The notes under the pieces: generated by a model | Told to the model about the DNA's origin: nothing | The model's input: the letters and a program-made list of their open reading frames with translations, nothing else | Database searches by the model: none | Origin: Mogibacterium diversum_A | GTDB taxonomy: Bacteria > Bacillota > Clostridia > Peptostreptococcales > Anaerovoracaceae | NCBI RefSeq assembly: GCF_938028775.1 | Contig: NZ_CALIZG010000008.1 | Coordinates: 1-64,000, forward strand | Length of the DNA: 64,000 nt | Direction: 5' to 3' | Part shown: piece by piece, positions 44,882 through 53,720 of the stretch | Position numbering within the stretch: the stretch's first letter is position 1 | Layout of the letters: every line of letters begins with the position of its first letter | Translations under genes and position numbers: made by a program

Positions 44882-45640
44882 TTAGATAATAACTTTTTTA
44901 AGTCCTACGGCTGCCTCAAGATTTAACATTCCATCTGCTTCTGTATAAAAATATATTAGCTTTTCCGCCCTATAATCCATTTCGCCAGGATCCACAGCAT
45001 CACTGCGATAAACCTTAAACTCGCTACCCAGCGGTGCTTCGTGAACGTACCTAAGATTAATCGATGTAATGAAATACTTTTCTGCATCATCAATATTATC
45101 GTACAGCTTTGATGCATATACAGTATTATTCATATGCATATTAATGTCTATCATCGACATCGCCACCTTAGAACTCTCAACCTCTTGAAACTTTAGTTCT
45201 TTAGGAATTCTAAACCTCCTTGGAATCGAGAGTTCCGGAGCCTCATCCATCGAATAGGTACCCATATCATAATCTTTGCTAGCTATAAGCTTTCCCGTAA
45301 CGGTATCAACTAGAGCCCAGTTGCAGATGGCTTTTGCAACCAACTGACCACCTTTATACATTTCATAGCCACGCGGAAAATTTGCACCTTTACCAGGAAT
45401 AATCCACGTTTCTACGTCCACGTCGGAATACTTTTCAACTGGTCTAAACACCTCAATACTCATTCGGCTTACCACAAAAGCTTTATGCTCTTTGTTATAT
45501 AGCTCATCGTATGCTACCGCCTCTTCTCTCATCTGTCTATCACCAGATTCCTGAAGAAGCTGCATAAGCTGCATCGGTTTAAGCGCACCATGTAGGTCGA
45601 CTTCATACGATCTGATATTATAATGTGCCTTGAATCTCAT
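44882..45640 (-). CDS. acyl-ACP thioesterase (FatA/FatB type)
   Basis: 252 residues forming two hot-dog domains. The first has LMQLLQESGDRQM (helix) and FVVSRMSIEVFRPVEKYSDVDVETW; the second carries DINMHMNNTVYASKLYDNI (about residues 160-178), the catalytic Asn/His region of bacterial acyl-ACP thioesterases. It releases free fatty acids from ACP. AGGGGA precedes the ATG. It follows an SDR-like gene by 19 bp, so the pair probably forms a two-gene lipid-related unit. Confidence 0.88.
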   Translation of the reverse strand: MRFKAHYNIRSYEVDLHGALKPMQLMQLLQESGDRQMREEAVAYDELYNKEHKAFVVSRMSIEVFRPVEKYSDVDVETWIIPGKGANFPRGYEMYKGGQLVAKAICNWALVDTVTGKLIASKDYDMGTYSMDEAPELSIPRRFRIPKELKFQEVESSKVAMSMIDINMHMNNTVYASKLYDNIDDAEKYFITSINLRYVHEAPLGSEFKVYRSDAVDPGEMDYRAEKLIYFYTEADGMLNLEAAVGLKKVII

Positions 45641-45659
45641 ATAAGTCCCCTTTTCTACT

Positions 45660-46283
45660 CTACAGTTGAATTATTTGCCCTGTCATAAATGATGAGCTGT
45701 TTGATGCAAGCTGCCTAGTTGCATCTGCAACATGTGTTCCCACATCCTCTACATTCTCATATATAATAGCATTGACGTTAATATTTGCATCATTCAGCGA
45801 TTTAGAGAGAGATATTGTCAACCCCCTAATATACGATTCGAGTATATCGCATGCGAACCCTGAGTTCTCATTCTTTGCGGCTGTTATTATAATACTGCCA
45901 CAGCGTCGATTCAGAAACGGTCTGAGAGCTCTAATCGTATAGAAGAGTCCATCAATCTCTGCAATCACCATGTTACGCCATTTATCACCATCCATATTGT
46001 CGAAGCTAGTATTGTCAGAAATATCAATATTAAACACAAGCACATCAAACTCATCATCGAAATATCCTCTTAGTACTTCAAGTGCTGACCACAGCGAATC
46101 AAGTTTAGATATTTTACACCTAATATTAAGTGCGCTTACCTCTTTACTAAGAGCAATGGCCTTGTCGTATGAATTGCTGTAAAAGAAAGCTGTAGATGCA
46201 CCGTGCGATGCAAAGCTTCTCACTAGCATCTCACCACAAGCATTTACACCATCTGTTATAAGAACGCGTTTGCCCTTTCTCAT
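45660..46283 (-). CDS. SDR-fold protein with lost catalytic residues (FabG-like)
   Basis: 207 residues aligned along the whole length of FabG-type short-chain dehydrogenases: VLITDGVNACGEMLVRSFASHG (about 7-28; the TGxxxGxG glycines are partly replaced), VLVFNIDISD where LVNNAG is expected, SIIITAAKN where the catalytic Ser should be, and RGLTISLSKSLNDANINVNAI after the active-site helix. In that helix the YxxxK pair is replaced by Cys145 and Glu149. It ends MTGQIIQL, without the usual DGG. It therefore looks like a non-catalytic SDR that may bind ligand or partner the adjacent thioesterase. A GGAGG site supports the start. Confidence 0.75.
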   Translation of the reverse strand: MRKGKRVLITDGVNACGEMLVRSFASHGASTAFFYSNSYDKAIALSKEVSALNIRCKISKLDSLWSALEVLRGYFDDEFDVLVFNIDISDNTSFDNMDGDKWRNMVIAEIDGLFYTIRALRPFLNRRCGSIIITAAKNENSGFACDILESYIRGLTISLSKSLNDANINVNAIIYENVEDVGTHVADATRQLASNSSSFMTGQIIQL

Positions 46284-46350
46284 GTTTTAGACCTCCAACA
46301 CTACTGCTTATGAACATTTTTAATGTTATCACTTACCCCACACAACATCA

Positions 46351-46386
46351 AGAGACCGCTACATGCTTCTGCAAGTAGCGGTCCCT
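46351..46386 (-). terminator. stem-loop after the AGCS symporter gene
   Basis: Minus-strand arms (46386-46375 and 46362-46351) form a 12-bp stem with one G-U. The following bases are U-poor (TCTTGATGTTG), so it is a weak terminator at best. Confidence 0.4.
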
Positions 46387-46429
46387 AATATATTCAAATA
46401 TGTGTTATCTCTAGACTCTACCGAATCAA

Positions 46430-47869
46430 CTATTTCCAGAAGTCCGTCTCATCATGTATTCCGATATCTGAAGCGATAAAATGTGGATCAAGACCAGCAT
46501 GCTTCTGTTTCCTGTAGTCATTCAAGCATCTAACAGCAGTTCCACCTAGGAATAAAATTACCGGCATGTTAGTAATTACCATAAATCCTTGTGCCATATC
46601 AGCCATATTCCACACGAGATCAGCCTGCGACACAGCACCCACATATATGAGCACAATAGCAATACATCTAAACACAAGTGCTTCCTGTCTCTTGAGATTT
46701 CTCTTCAGTACAAATGCCAGGCACCCTTCGCAATATGAGTAGTTTCCAATTAGCGTAGTAAAAGCAAAGAAGAACATCGATATAGCGATAAATATAGGTC
46801 CGAAATTGCCGAGTGTCGAATGAATAGCAGCTTGTACGTATCCCGCAGCGTTTGCAGCATCTCCATCAACATATTTCTGAGGATCTACATCCGTAATTAA
46901 GCATAGGAATGCAGTTGTTGAACAGATAAGTAGCGTATCGATAAATACCGACAGCATCTGAACAAGTCCCTGCTTTACAGGGTGAGATACATCTGCTGTA
47001 GCGGCGGCATTAGGCGCAGATCCCATACCTGCTTCGTTAGAATATAGCCCCCTCTTTACACCAAACATTATGCAAGACCCCGTGAACCCACCGAAGATTG
47101 CTTTGAAATCAAAAGCATTTGCAAAAATAAGATGGAACATATGAGGAACATTCTTGACGTTCATGAGAATAACCACAAGCGCAACACCAACATAGATGAC
47201 TCCCATTACCGGTACAAGTATCTTTGTTACATCTGATAACCTCTTTGCACCACCTATTACTATCGCTCCAAACGCAAGTGCAAGGATTACCCCGATAACT
47301 TTTGGTGAATTCTGATTATAGAAACTGAAGGTACTAAATGTTGACTGCAGATTATAAGCGGCTAACATATTATAGCCGACTGCATATGTAAATATTATGA
47401 TTATAGAGAAGAATACTCCGAGCGCCTTTCCGAGGCCTTTGAACCTAATCGCATCTCGCATATAGTATGCCGGTCCGCCGTAGCTAGAACCATCGCTGTT
47501 TTTCTTCTTGTAAATCTGAGCAAGCGTAGACTCAACAAATGCCGACGCTCCACCAAAAATGGCAGTAATCCACATCCAGAAGATCGAACCGGCACCGCCA
47601 AGGATAATAGCTGTAGCAACACCGATGATATTACCGGTGCCGACTCTAGATGCAGTGGAAACCATGAGCGCGCCGAATGACGAAATACCGTTTTCACTCT
47701 TAGGTTTCTCAGATACAACTTTAATTGAATCCTTAAACATGCTTATCTGCATGAATCTGGTGCGAATTGTAAAGTACAATCCACCAGCAAGGAGTAGCAG
47801 TGGCACAATCCAAGGCTTATATAGCACATCACTTATCATGAGCACTATATTGTTAATAGCATTTTCCAT
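46430..47869 (-). CDS. AGCS-family alanine/glycine:cation symporter
   Basis: 479 residues, about eleven hydrophobic helices. AGCS signatures include LLAGGLYFTIRTRFMQI near residue 22, GTGNIIGVATAIILGGAGSIFWMW near 85-108, YGGPAYYMRDA near 140 and KRGLYSNEAGMGSAPNAAATADVSHP near 270-295. It imports alanine or glycine with sodium or protons. The ATG at 47869 fits the GGGAG site; upstream in-frame codons belong to the leader. It stands alone, preceded by a terminator at 47932-47972. Confidence 0.93.
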   Translation of the reverse strand: MENAINNIVLMISDVLYKPWIVPLLLLAGGLYFTIRTRFMQISMFKDSIKVVSEKPKSENGISSFGALMVSTASRVGTGNIIGVATAIILGGAGSIFWMWITAIFGGASAFVESTLAQIYKKKNSDGSSYGGPAYYMRDAIRFKGLGKALGVFFSIIIIFTYAVGYNMLAAYNLQSTFSTFSFYNQNSPKVIGVILALAFGAIVIGGAKRLSDVTKILVPVMGVIYVGVALVVILMNVKNVPHMFHLIFANAFDFKAIFGGFTGSCIMFGVKRGLYSNEAGMGSAPNAAATADVSHPVKQGLVQMLSVFIDTLLICSTTAFLCLITDVDPQKYVDGDAANAAGYVQAAIHSTLGNFGPIFIAISMFFFAFTTLIGNYSYCEGCLAFVLKRNLKRQEALVFRCIAIVLIYVGAVSQADLVWNMADMAQGFMVITNMPVILFLGGTAVRCLNDYRKQKHAGLDPHFIASDIGIHDETDFWK

Positions 47870-47931
47870 ATTTTTTCTCCCTAATAATAAGTCCGCATAG
47901 TAGTAACGTATAAAGTAAAAGTATTTTAGTA

Positions 47932-47972
47932 CAAAAAGTTGATGCACGATTCCCCTAATAATCATGCATCAA
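47932..47972 (-). terminator. terminator between the GIY-YIG and AGCS genes
   Basis: Minus-strand TTGATGCA (47972-47965) pairs with TGCATCAA (47946-47939), with an inner GATT/AATC helix, followed by CTTTTTG. It separates the carboxypeptidase/GIY-YIG unit from the symporter. Confidence 0.75.
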
Positions 47973-48038
47973 TGTGAAAATTATACCACACTACAAATAA
48001 TGTGTCTATTATTTGTATATCATTTTAAATGGCATTAC

Positions 48039-48365
48039 CTATGATTCTAGCTTTGTAATTAGCTGCACTTTAGCTTCCCTTGTCATCTTTTTTATGTGCC
48101 ACTCTCTGCTCATCGCTTCGTTTCTGTTATCAAACTCCTCGTAATACACTAAGTCTACAGGGACACGTATACTAGTGTATTTTGCACCATTTCCACTATT
48201 GTGAGTATCAATTCTTTTAGCTAGATTTACCGTCCATCCCGTGTATAAAGTACCATCATCGCAAAGCAATATATATGTGTAGAAACCGTCTTTTTCAGGC
48301 GCTTTTAGCTTTTTAAACATTTCTACATGTGAAGATTTATAATTATTAATCATAAAATTACCCAT
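48039..48365 (-). CDS. GIY-YIG domain protein (UPF0213 type)
   Basis: 108 residues. After a ~25-residue lead, FYTYILLCDDGTLYTGWTVNLAKRIDTHNSGNGAKYT is the GIY-YIG core (Y-T-Y...Y-T-G), followed by the conserved Arg and the RNEAMSREWHIKKMTREAKVQLI helix holding the catalytic-type Glu. Members of this small family are single-domain GIY-YIG proteins of uncertain role. Its start overlaps the stop of the carboxypeptidase gene by 8 bp; ATG 48365 and ATG 48353 are both possible. Confidence 0.88.
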   Translation of the reverse strand: MGNFMINNYKSSHVEMFKKLKAPEKDGFYTYILLCDDGTLYTGWTVNLAKRIDTHNSGNGAKYTSIRVPVDLVYYEEFDNRNEAMSREWHIKKMTREAKVQLITKLES

Positions 48366-49290
48366 TAATCTTTTTCATCGCTGTTAGAACATCATCCATA
48401 TGACCATGATTACCGCCTTTGTTATAGCAGCCCAATGTAATGACTATATACTTTTTGCCATTCTTTTCCGCTAATACAGCTATGCTCTTACCAGCTTCTC
48501 TTGTATATCCAAACTTACCACCGATAACCTTAAAACTTTTAATCTTATGCTTATTAAATGCTGAAATAACGTCATTTGATAGTTTTATGCCATCAGGGTG
48601 ACGCTCAGTCTTTGTCGATACATAAGTCGGCGTAGTGAAAATTTTGTAATAATCTTTATCCGATAGCGATTCCTTGAGTAATTTCGCAACGTCTGAAGCA
48701 GTCGAGTACTCCCCTCTCTTATAAACACCATCCGGTGTCTCGTAATGCGTATTAGAAAGCCCTATTACACTTGCTTCATCATTCATTTCACTTACAAAAT
48801 GGTTTATATTACCCCCCATCATGCTAGCTATAGAATTTGCACACGCGCCATCAGATTGCATAATCATCGCATAGAAGAGATCATTTAAATCGGTGCTCTC
48901 ATCCACATCATAACCCACCATAAACTCTTTTTGCCGCTTGACAATTTTAACCGCTTCTTCACTCACTTGCCCGCTATCATCAAGGACAAGCCCCTTACTT
49001 CGCATAATTATGAGAGCTTTTCGGCAGGTCATCAGCTTAGTCAGCGATGCTATAGGCAGCTTCTTATTGCCGTTAACGTCAATCTCTACTTTGCCGTCAG
49101 TCAAGTTGTATACATATACACTTTTGCTATTATAGATATCTTTGCTTCTGCTACGGCACTCTCCAGTTCCTCTATCAGAGATAAAAAACCACATTAAAGA
49201 AACTATTGCAACCACAACGATTGCAATAGTCATCCATATGTAAATTCTTTTTCTTTTATTCTTATTCTTATTATCGTATCTAGTTTCCAA
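48358..49290 (-). CDS. D-alanyl-D-alanine carboxypeptidase-like serine hydrolase (S11) with variant motifs
   Basis: 310 residues. A Lys/Arg-rich N-terminus and one membrane helix (about 16-36) anchor an extracellular S11-type domain. The first motif is intact (S82-L-T-K85). The second reads S146-D-G instead of SxN, and the third K259-F-G instead of KTG. The fold-defining segments otherwise match DacA-like enzymes (NTHYETPDGV, STASDVAKLL). It probably still binds peptidoglycan stems, with changed activity or beta-lactam response. The start is TTG 49290 with AAGAAGG upstream. Confidence 0.85.
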   Translation of the reverse strand: METRYDNKNKNKRKRIYIWMTIAIVVVAIVSLMWFFISDRGTGECRSRSKDIYNSKSVYVYNLTDGKVEIDVNGNKKLPIASLTKLMTCRKALIIMRSKGLVLDDSGQVSEEAVKIVKRQKEFMVGYDVDESTDLNDLFYAMIMQSDGACANSIASMMGGNINHFVSEMNDEASVIGLSNTHYETPDGVYKRGEYSTASDVAKLLKESLSDKDYYKIFTTPTYVSTKTERHPDGIKLSNDVISAFNKHKIKSFKVIGGKFGYTREAGKSIAVLAEKNGKKYIVITLGCYNKGGNHGHMDDVLTAMKKING

Positions 49291-49364
49291 TATACCTTCT
49301 TACTAAAATTCTTACAGAAAGCATGATGCTAATTCAAACCAGCTTCCGAGATAGCTAAATACTT

Positions 49365-50516
49365 TTATAGCATCTCAAGAAAAGCAGTAATTCTGGTATT
49401 AAGCTGCCCTACATCTGCCTTAGAATAATCCGTTTCTACGCTAAGGTACGGAATCCCCTTCTCCTCTGTTACGAATTTTCCTATCGATTTAGATTCAATA
49501 TTATATGTCAGACAGGCAGTAAGTGACATATCAATAACTCCGTCTACATTATACTGATCGATTAGTCTCCCTAGCAGTTCATACCTATTCTCATTTGGCG
49601 TCATCACTGAACATCCAATCTTAAGATATCTATCTGCTATCGCTCCTATTATATCATCAGCCTCTGCATCCACAAGTCTATCAAAATTCTTGTACCCAGA
49701 ACAATTCTCGTAACATACAACAACGCCACCATTATTTTCTATGGCATTCACGACCTTCATAGTTCCACTACCCATCGGACATCCTGTTATTAAAATTCTA
49801 GAACGCTTATCTAACATATTGCCATGATTGTATTCATCTTCTATTCGATTAGTCAGGGCATTAAGTGATCCGATAAGTTCTTCTTTATCGAATTTAAAGG
49901 TGCTGCCATATACAGCATTGAATAGATTTTCTCCTGTAATAGGTGCTGGATCATGTATCATCACTTCAGAGATCTTTCTCTGTGCATCTCTCTCCCTATT
50001 CTTGAGCCTTGCAGCATCTCGAAGCTTATCTTCTGTAATTTCAACACCAAACTTTTCTTCCAAATACTTGATAAACTTAACTACTTCTGCACGCCACAGT
50101 TTCCTACCTTCTTCGTCCTGACTATTAGGAAGATTCATTAGGTAAAGTTCCTTAAAATCAGACATGAGCTCATACATTTTCTTCTTACCATCGCAAGTCG
50201 TTTCACCTACAACTACGTCGGAAAAATGGAAATAAGGACACTTATCAGATTTTGCAAATCCATAGCTCGCCTTAATTAGCGGACATAGGTTTGCAGGCAA
50301 ATCTTTTTCGGCATCAGGAATAGCTTCATCCGACATAGAACATAGACCTATAGGCGCTGCCCCTGCTGCCATAGCAACTTCCTGCGGAAAATATGTGCAG
50401 TATGCACCTATAACCGGTGTACCCGACTCCTTGATTTCTTTAACGCTTAAGAATGAGTTCCTTCTCTGTTCCGAGAACTCCTCAAATACCTCCGGTAATT
50501 CCTTAATAATTTCCAT
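49365..50516 (-). CDS. 2-hydroxyacyl-CoA dehydratase (HgdB)-family protein, double-cubane type
   Basis: 383 residues with the HgdB fold in two halves. Conserved Cys-containing segments are AYCTYFPQEV (about 38-47), NLCPLIKASYG (~76-86), GETTCDGKKKMYEL (~104-117), GCPMGSG and CYENCSG. A single gene without a HgdA/HgdC partner resembles the double-cubane-cluster proteins (YjiM group), which couple ATP to low-potential reductions, rather than a true dehydratase. No activator ATPase is adjacent. A GGTGGAGAG site supports the start. Confidence 0.85.
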   Translation of the reverse strand: MEIIKELPEVFEEFSEQRRNSFLSVKEIKESGTPVIGAYCTYFPQEVAMAAGAAPIGLCSMSDEAIPDAEKDLPANLCPLIKASYGFAKSDKCPYFHFSDVVVGETTCDGKKKMYELMSDFKELYLMNLPNSQDEEGRKLWRAEVVKFIKYLEEKFGVEITEDKLRDAARLKNRERDAQRKISEVMIHDPAPITGENLFNAVYGSTFKFDKEELIGSLNALTNRIEDEYNHGNMLDKRSRILITGCPMGSGTMKVVNAIENNGGVVVCYENCSGYKNFDRLVDAEADDIIGAIADRYLKIGCSVMTPNENRYELLGRLIDQYNVDGVIDMSLTACLTYNIESKSIGKFVTEEKGIPYLSVETDYSKADVGQLNTRITAFLEML

Positions 50517-50863
50517 ATCTACTCTCCACCTACTCTTTAAGTATCAAAATTCGTGTTGCATGCGATAAATCATTTTACTAGCACTAATGCACTCTTAAAA
50601 TAATTATATCAGTTCACTTTAGAGGATTTTACACCTGGCCATGCATAAATTCAATCTCATAAATGCGTATTTTACAGCACTTCTAGGATTATAAGCCTTT
50701 TTTATATCGCCAGTTATTATTTTTTATTTTTCAATAATTAGTATCAGGATATCCCATTATTAAGTATTTATTAAATTGCACACAACCTACTATGAAGAAC
50801 GGTTTTTAAATGCTATATTTACAGATAATAAATGTACTCATTACGAGATTAGGAGAATTAATA
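50517..50863. other. intergenic region between divergent genes
   Basis: About 350 A/T-rich bases between the HgdB-like gene (minus) and the TraX-like gene (plus), which should hold both promoters. I found no full consensus promoter, terminator or riboswitch fold that I can support. Confidence 0.4.
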
Positions 50864-51580
50864 ATGGACAGTTCAAAACTACAAAAACTGAAAGTCTTGT
50901 CTGGTGCACAGCTCAAGTATATAGCATTTATTTCAATGCTGATAGATCATACAAACAAAGCTCTTATATACCCGAATCTTACGGGAGGAAAACTGAATGT
51001 CTTAAGCGATGTATTTGATATACTAGGTAGAATTGCCTTCCCTATATTTGCCTTTCTACTTGTAGAGGGTTATTTCAAAACACGAAATAAATGGCGATAC
51101 CTCGGAACACTCCTATTGTTCGGAGCTATTTCTGAGGTGCCCTTCGACATGTTTACAAGCGCAGAATTCTACGAAAAGAATTGGAGCAACGTGATGTTTA
51201 CGCTTGCACTCATGCTTATAACAATCTGGATTATAGATATACTTAAGGAAAAGATGAAGTCTATACATATGGCTTTTTGGTACCTCGCATCTCTTTTCGT
51301 CATCCTAGCAGGCATCGCTCTCTCCTTGTACTTCAGTGTCGACTATGACTACCACGGAATCCTGATTGCATACTTTTTCTATTTATTCCACGGGAGAGAG
51401 TTACTGGCAATTCCATTCTGTTTTGTTTCGATGATCAAGGAACCATGGGCACTACTTGGATATGGATTCGTTCTCACTTATAACGGAGAACGCGGAAAGC
51501 AGTATAAGCTTTTGAACTATTTATTCTATCCTGTACACCTACTAATACTGGGGATAATTAGAATGAAATTGGGAATATAA
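50864..51580 (+). CDS. TraX-family membrane protein
   Basis: 238 residues with about seven to eight hydrophobic helices. The N-terminal LSGAQLKYIAFISMLIDH (about 13-30) and the GRIAFPIFAFLLVEGYFKT segment match TraX proteins, named after the F-plasmid gene for pilin acetylation but widely found as chromosomal acyltransferase-like proteins in Firmicutes. The ATG at 50864 has AGGAG 8 nt upstream. It is monocistronic, with a terminator at 51674-51704. Confidence 0.88.
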   Translation: MDSSKLQKLKVLSGAQLKYIAFISMLIDHTNKALIYPNLTGGKLNVLSDVFDILGRIAFPIFAFLLVEGYFKTRNKWRYLGTLLLFGAISEVPFDMFTSAEFYEKNWSNVMFTLALMLITIWIIDILKEKMKSIHMAFWYLASLFVILAGIALSLYFSVDYDYHGILIAYFFYLFHGRELLAIPFCFVSMIKEPWALLGYGFVLTYNGERGKQYKLLNYLFYPVHLLILGIIRMKLGI

Positions 51581-51673
51581 ATTATTTTCTAGCACTGTAT
51601 TTTAACAATATATAAATGCATGGTGCATAGTTATCTAAAACATGTCATCTTTAATTCAAGAAAATAAAATGCT

Positions 51674-51704
51674 AAAGGCCTGATTCTAGGAATCAGACCT
51701 TTTT
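51674..51704 (+). terminator. terminator after the TraX-like gene
   Basis: AAAGG and CTGATTC (51674-51686) pair with GAATCAG and CCTTT (51690-51702), with a single mismatched pair and a 3-base loop, followed by T5. Confidence 0.8.
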
Positions 51705-51889
51705 GCATGTGCGAAATATGGAGTTAGGAATATTTCGACCTGTGTTAGTATGTGGCCAGCACCCATCAGTTTGGGGCGCATGCCTTTGAAGCGATGTCCT
51801 AGCTGCAATATTCTAATGGATATCGCTATTACTCTACCTATTTTATGTAAATTAATTCTATGGTATGGAATTATTCTAGTGTCAAGTGA
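51686..51889 (-). pseudogene. possible remnant of an unrecognised gene
   Basis: A 68-codon open frame without a convincing start codon ends in TAG at 51686-51688, inside the terminator hairpin. Its codons in 51710-51820 (a basic segment with RFKGMRPKLMGAGH) look more like coding sequence and are more GC-rich than the surrounding non-coding DNA. I do not recognise the product. The rest of the gap 51705-52000 is A/T-rich. Confidence 0.25.
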
Positions 51890-52002
51890 TTATTTGTATT
51901 TTTTATGCTACTTATCGCAAAAAAAATTATATTTTTTGCAGTTTTGAAACGTCATATTCAAATAAACATTTGGATATGATAAATAAAATATTTGGATATT
52001 GA

Positions 52003-52028
52003 AAAACCTTGGATTACACCAAGGTTTT
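52003..52028 (-). terminator. terminator after the MerR gene
   Basis: Minus-strand AAAACCTTGG (52028-52019) pairs with CCAAGGTTTT (52012-52003), followed by TC. A repeated ATTTGGATAT (51968-51977 and 51990-51999) lies just beyond. Confidence 0.75.
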
Positions 52029-52053
52029 CCATATCACTACAATCTGTTTTTAT

Positions 52054-52854
52054 CTAGCCTATCTTTGTCTGAAGCTCTATTACCACGTGGAGTTCTCCTG
52101 CTCTTTTAAATCTGCTTGCAATAATACCTCTTACCGGATTTATTGCAATCTTTTCACCGTAGCGATCATAGGCGTTCTTGCGGAACCTATCGATTGCCGA
52201 CATATCAAACTTTTTAACACATCCAATATTTTCAAGTGAACACAGGTACATTCCCTCTGGCTCATACTCGCATCCATGAGGCAAATCTATAGATAGCTCA
52301 TCTATATAGTTTTTTGATATATCTGCATACCACGACTGTTTATCGTCGATTGAATTAAATCCATAATCCACAAATGGATTTACGCAATCTGAGAACAATA
52401 CATCACTGGTGGATGAATCAAGTTCTATGGGCCCAAATTCCCCACCAATACTATCCACAACGTGGTACCTGTAGCGACCAGGCATACTCTTTGTCCAATA
52501 ACTACCTATGCTTTGATTGCTCGCTTCATATCTAGCTTTGAGTTCTTCTATGCGTTTTAAAAGCGTGGTGCCAAAGCTTAATTCACCCTTAAGTTCATTA
52601 TAATATCTATCCAGATAACACGACATATTGTGTTCATAATCACCCTGCCGCATCGCCTCGATTTCTCTAATGCTCAGATTAAGATTTTTGTGCTGAATTG
52701 TATCAAGTAGCTCAAAAACCGCCATATTGTCATAGGTGCGGTAATTGTTGCTTTCATTGCGCTCCGAGACAATCACGCCTCTTTTCTCATAGTAGCGAAT
52801 CATATCTCTGGATAAGTGCAAGAAATTAGCTACTTCTCCGATTGTGTACTTCAT
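52054..52854 (-). CDS. MerR-family transcriptional regulator
   Basis: 266 residues. The N-terminal winged helix is a clear MerR type: YTIGEVANFLHLSRDMIRYYEKRGVI (residues 3-28) with the NNYRTYDNMAVFELLDTI wing and the SIREIEAMRQGDYEHN helix. A dimerisation coiled coil (~80-110) leads to a C-terminal effector-like domain (~115-266). The latter resembles the GyrI-like layout in length but no ligand site is recognisable. Target unknown; no transporter gene adjoins. Confidence 0.88.
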   Translation of the reverse strand: MKYTIGEVANFLHLSRDMIRYYEKRGVIVSERNESNNYRTYDNMAVFELLDTIQHKNLNLSIREIEAMRQGDYEHNMSCYLDRYYNELKGELSFGTTLLKRIEELKARYEASNQSIGSYWTKSMPGRYRYHVVDSIGGEFGPIELDSSTSDVLFSDCVNPFVDYGFNSIDDKQSWYADISKNYIDELSIDLPHGCEYEPEGMYLCSLENIGCVKKFDMSAIDRFRKNAYDRYGEKIAINPVRGIIASRFKRAGELHVVIELQTKIG

Positions 52855-53063
52855 ATCCCCACCCTATTAACCTTTGGCATGATTATATCGTATAGATGGG
52901 AGTTCGATGTGAATTGTTTTTATTATGTGCAAGGAGGTTAAAAGCTATTTGAATTTATAGAGTATTTTTTAAGTATATAATTAAATTTATTATTTTCATT
53001 AAAAAATAAGCTTATATTTTTTAATGACGTGTTATATATCTGTACTATTTTTAAATTAGAGAG

Positions 53064-53195
53064 GTGATTTGCTCGATAACCCTAAATCAAAAAGTAAGAG
53101 ATTTACTTAAATGTCTCAATATAAGTCGACCGACTTTACAAAAGAGGTTGAAAGTTATAGATAAACAACAACTTAGCATCATTTTAAATCATTAT
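53064..53195 (+). pseudogene. fragment of a helix-turn-helix protein
   Basis: About 43 codons read LNQKVRDLLKCLNISRPTLQKR and onward, an HTH-like segment, before the frame runs antisense into the glyoxalase gene, where it ceases to look like protein. No good start is present (the only candidate GTG overlaps the GAGG). It is probably the leftover 5' or internal part of a lost gene. The rest of 52855-53190 is A/T-rich with no other feature I can support. Confidence 0.3.
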
Positions 53196-53551
53196 TTTGC
53201 CGGTATAATCTCAATCCAATATCCGTCTGGATCTTCGATAAAATATATTCCCATCCCCTCATTAACAAAGACAATGCAATCTAACTCCTCATGAAGTTTA
53301 ACAGAAGCTTCGATATCATCAGTAGTCATTGCAAGATGATACTCGAGTTCTCCTAGTTCATATGGCTCCTTGCGGTCGTGTAAATACGTGAGTTCCAGCT
53401 GAAAATCGGTTTTACCGTCACCAAGATAAACTAAAGTAAAGTTGTCGCCATGGTTTTCTCTAACTGGCTTTAGTCCAAGCGCCTTATCGTAAAACTCAAG
53501 GCTACGATCTAAATCTAAAACGTTGAAGTTAAAATGGTTAAAAGTAAACAT
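53192..53551 (-). CDS. glyoxalase I / VOC-family lyase
   Basis: 119 residues with one VOC module pair. FNHFNFNVLDLDRSLEFYDKALGL (about 3-26) gives the first metal His, DFQLELTYL the Glu near 53, EYHLAMTTDD the His near 72, and GYWIEIIPAK the last Glu. All four glyoxalase I ligands appear present. It should convert the methylglyoxal-thiol adduct to a lactoyl thioester, or act on a related substrate. The ATG at 53551 has AAAGGAG 5 nt upstream. Confidence 0.9.
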   Translation of the reverse strand: MFTFNHFNFNVLDLDRSLEFYDKALGLKPVRENHGDNFTLVYLGDGKTDFQLELTYLHDRKEPYELGELEYHLAMTTDDIEASVKLHEELDCIVFVNEGMGIYFIEDPDGYWIEIIPAK

Positions 53552-53720
53552 GTTTTCTCCTTTAAATTGAATAGAATACAAATTCAATTGTATTAATGAT
53601 TTCCTAGAGCATCTTTTAAACTAGGAATTCGTTTGATACCATTTGAAGTTGATTTAGTTAATTCGATTTCTTTCATACTTAAATAAAATTTTTCTGTATT
53701 ATATCATATAACTCAATATA

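Noticed and set aside
47870..48038. Glycine or other riboswitch ahead of the AGCS symporter gene
   Set aside because: The leader is too short and the only fold is a plain terminator belonging to the upstream gene.
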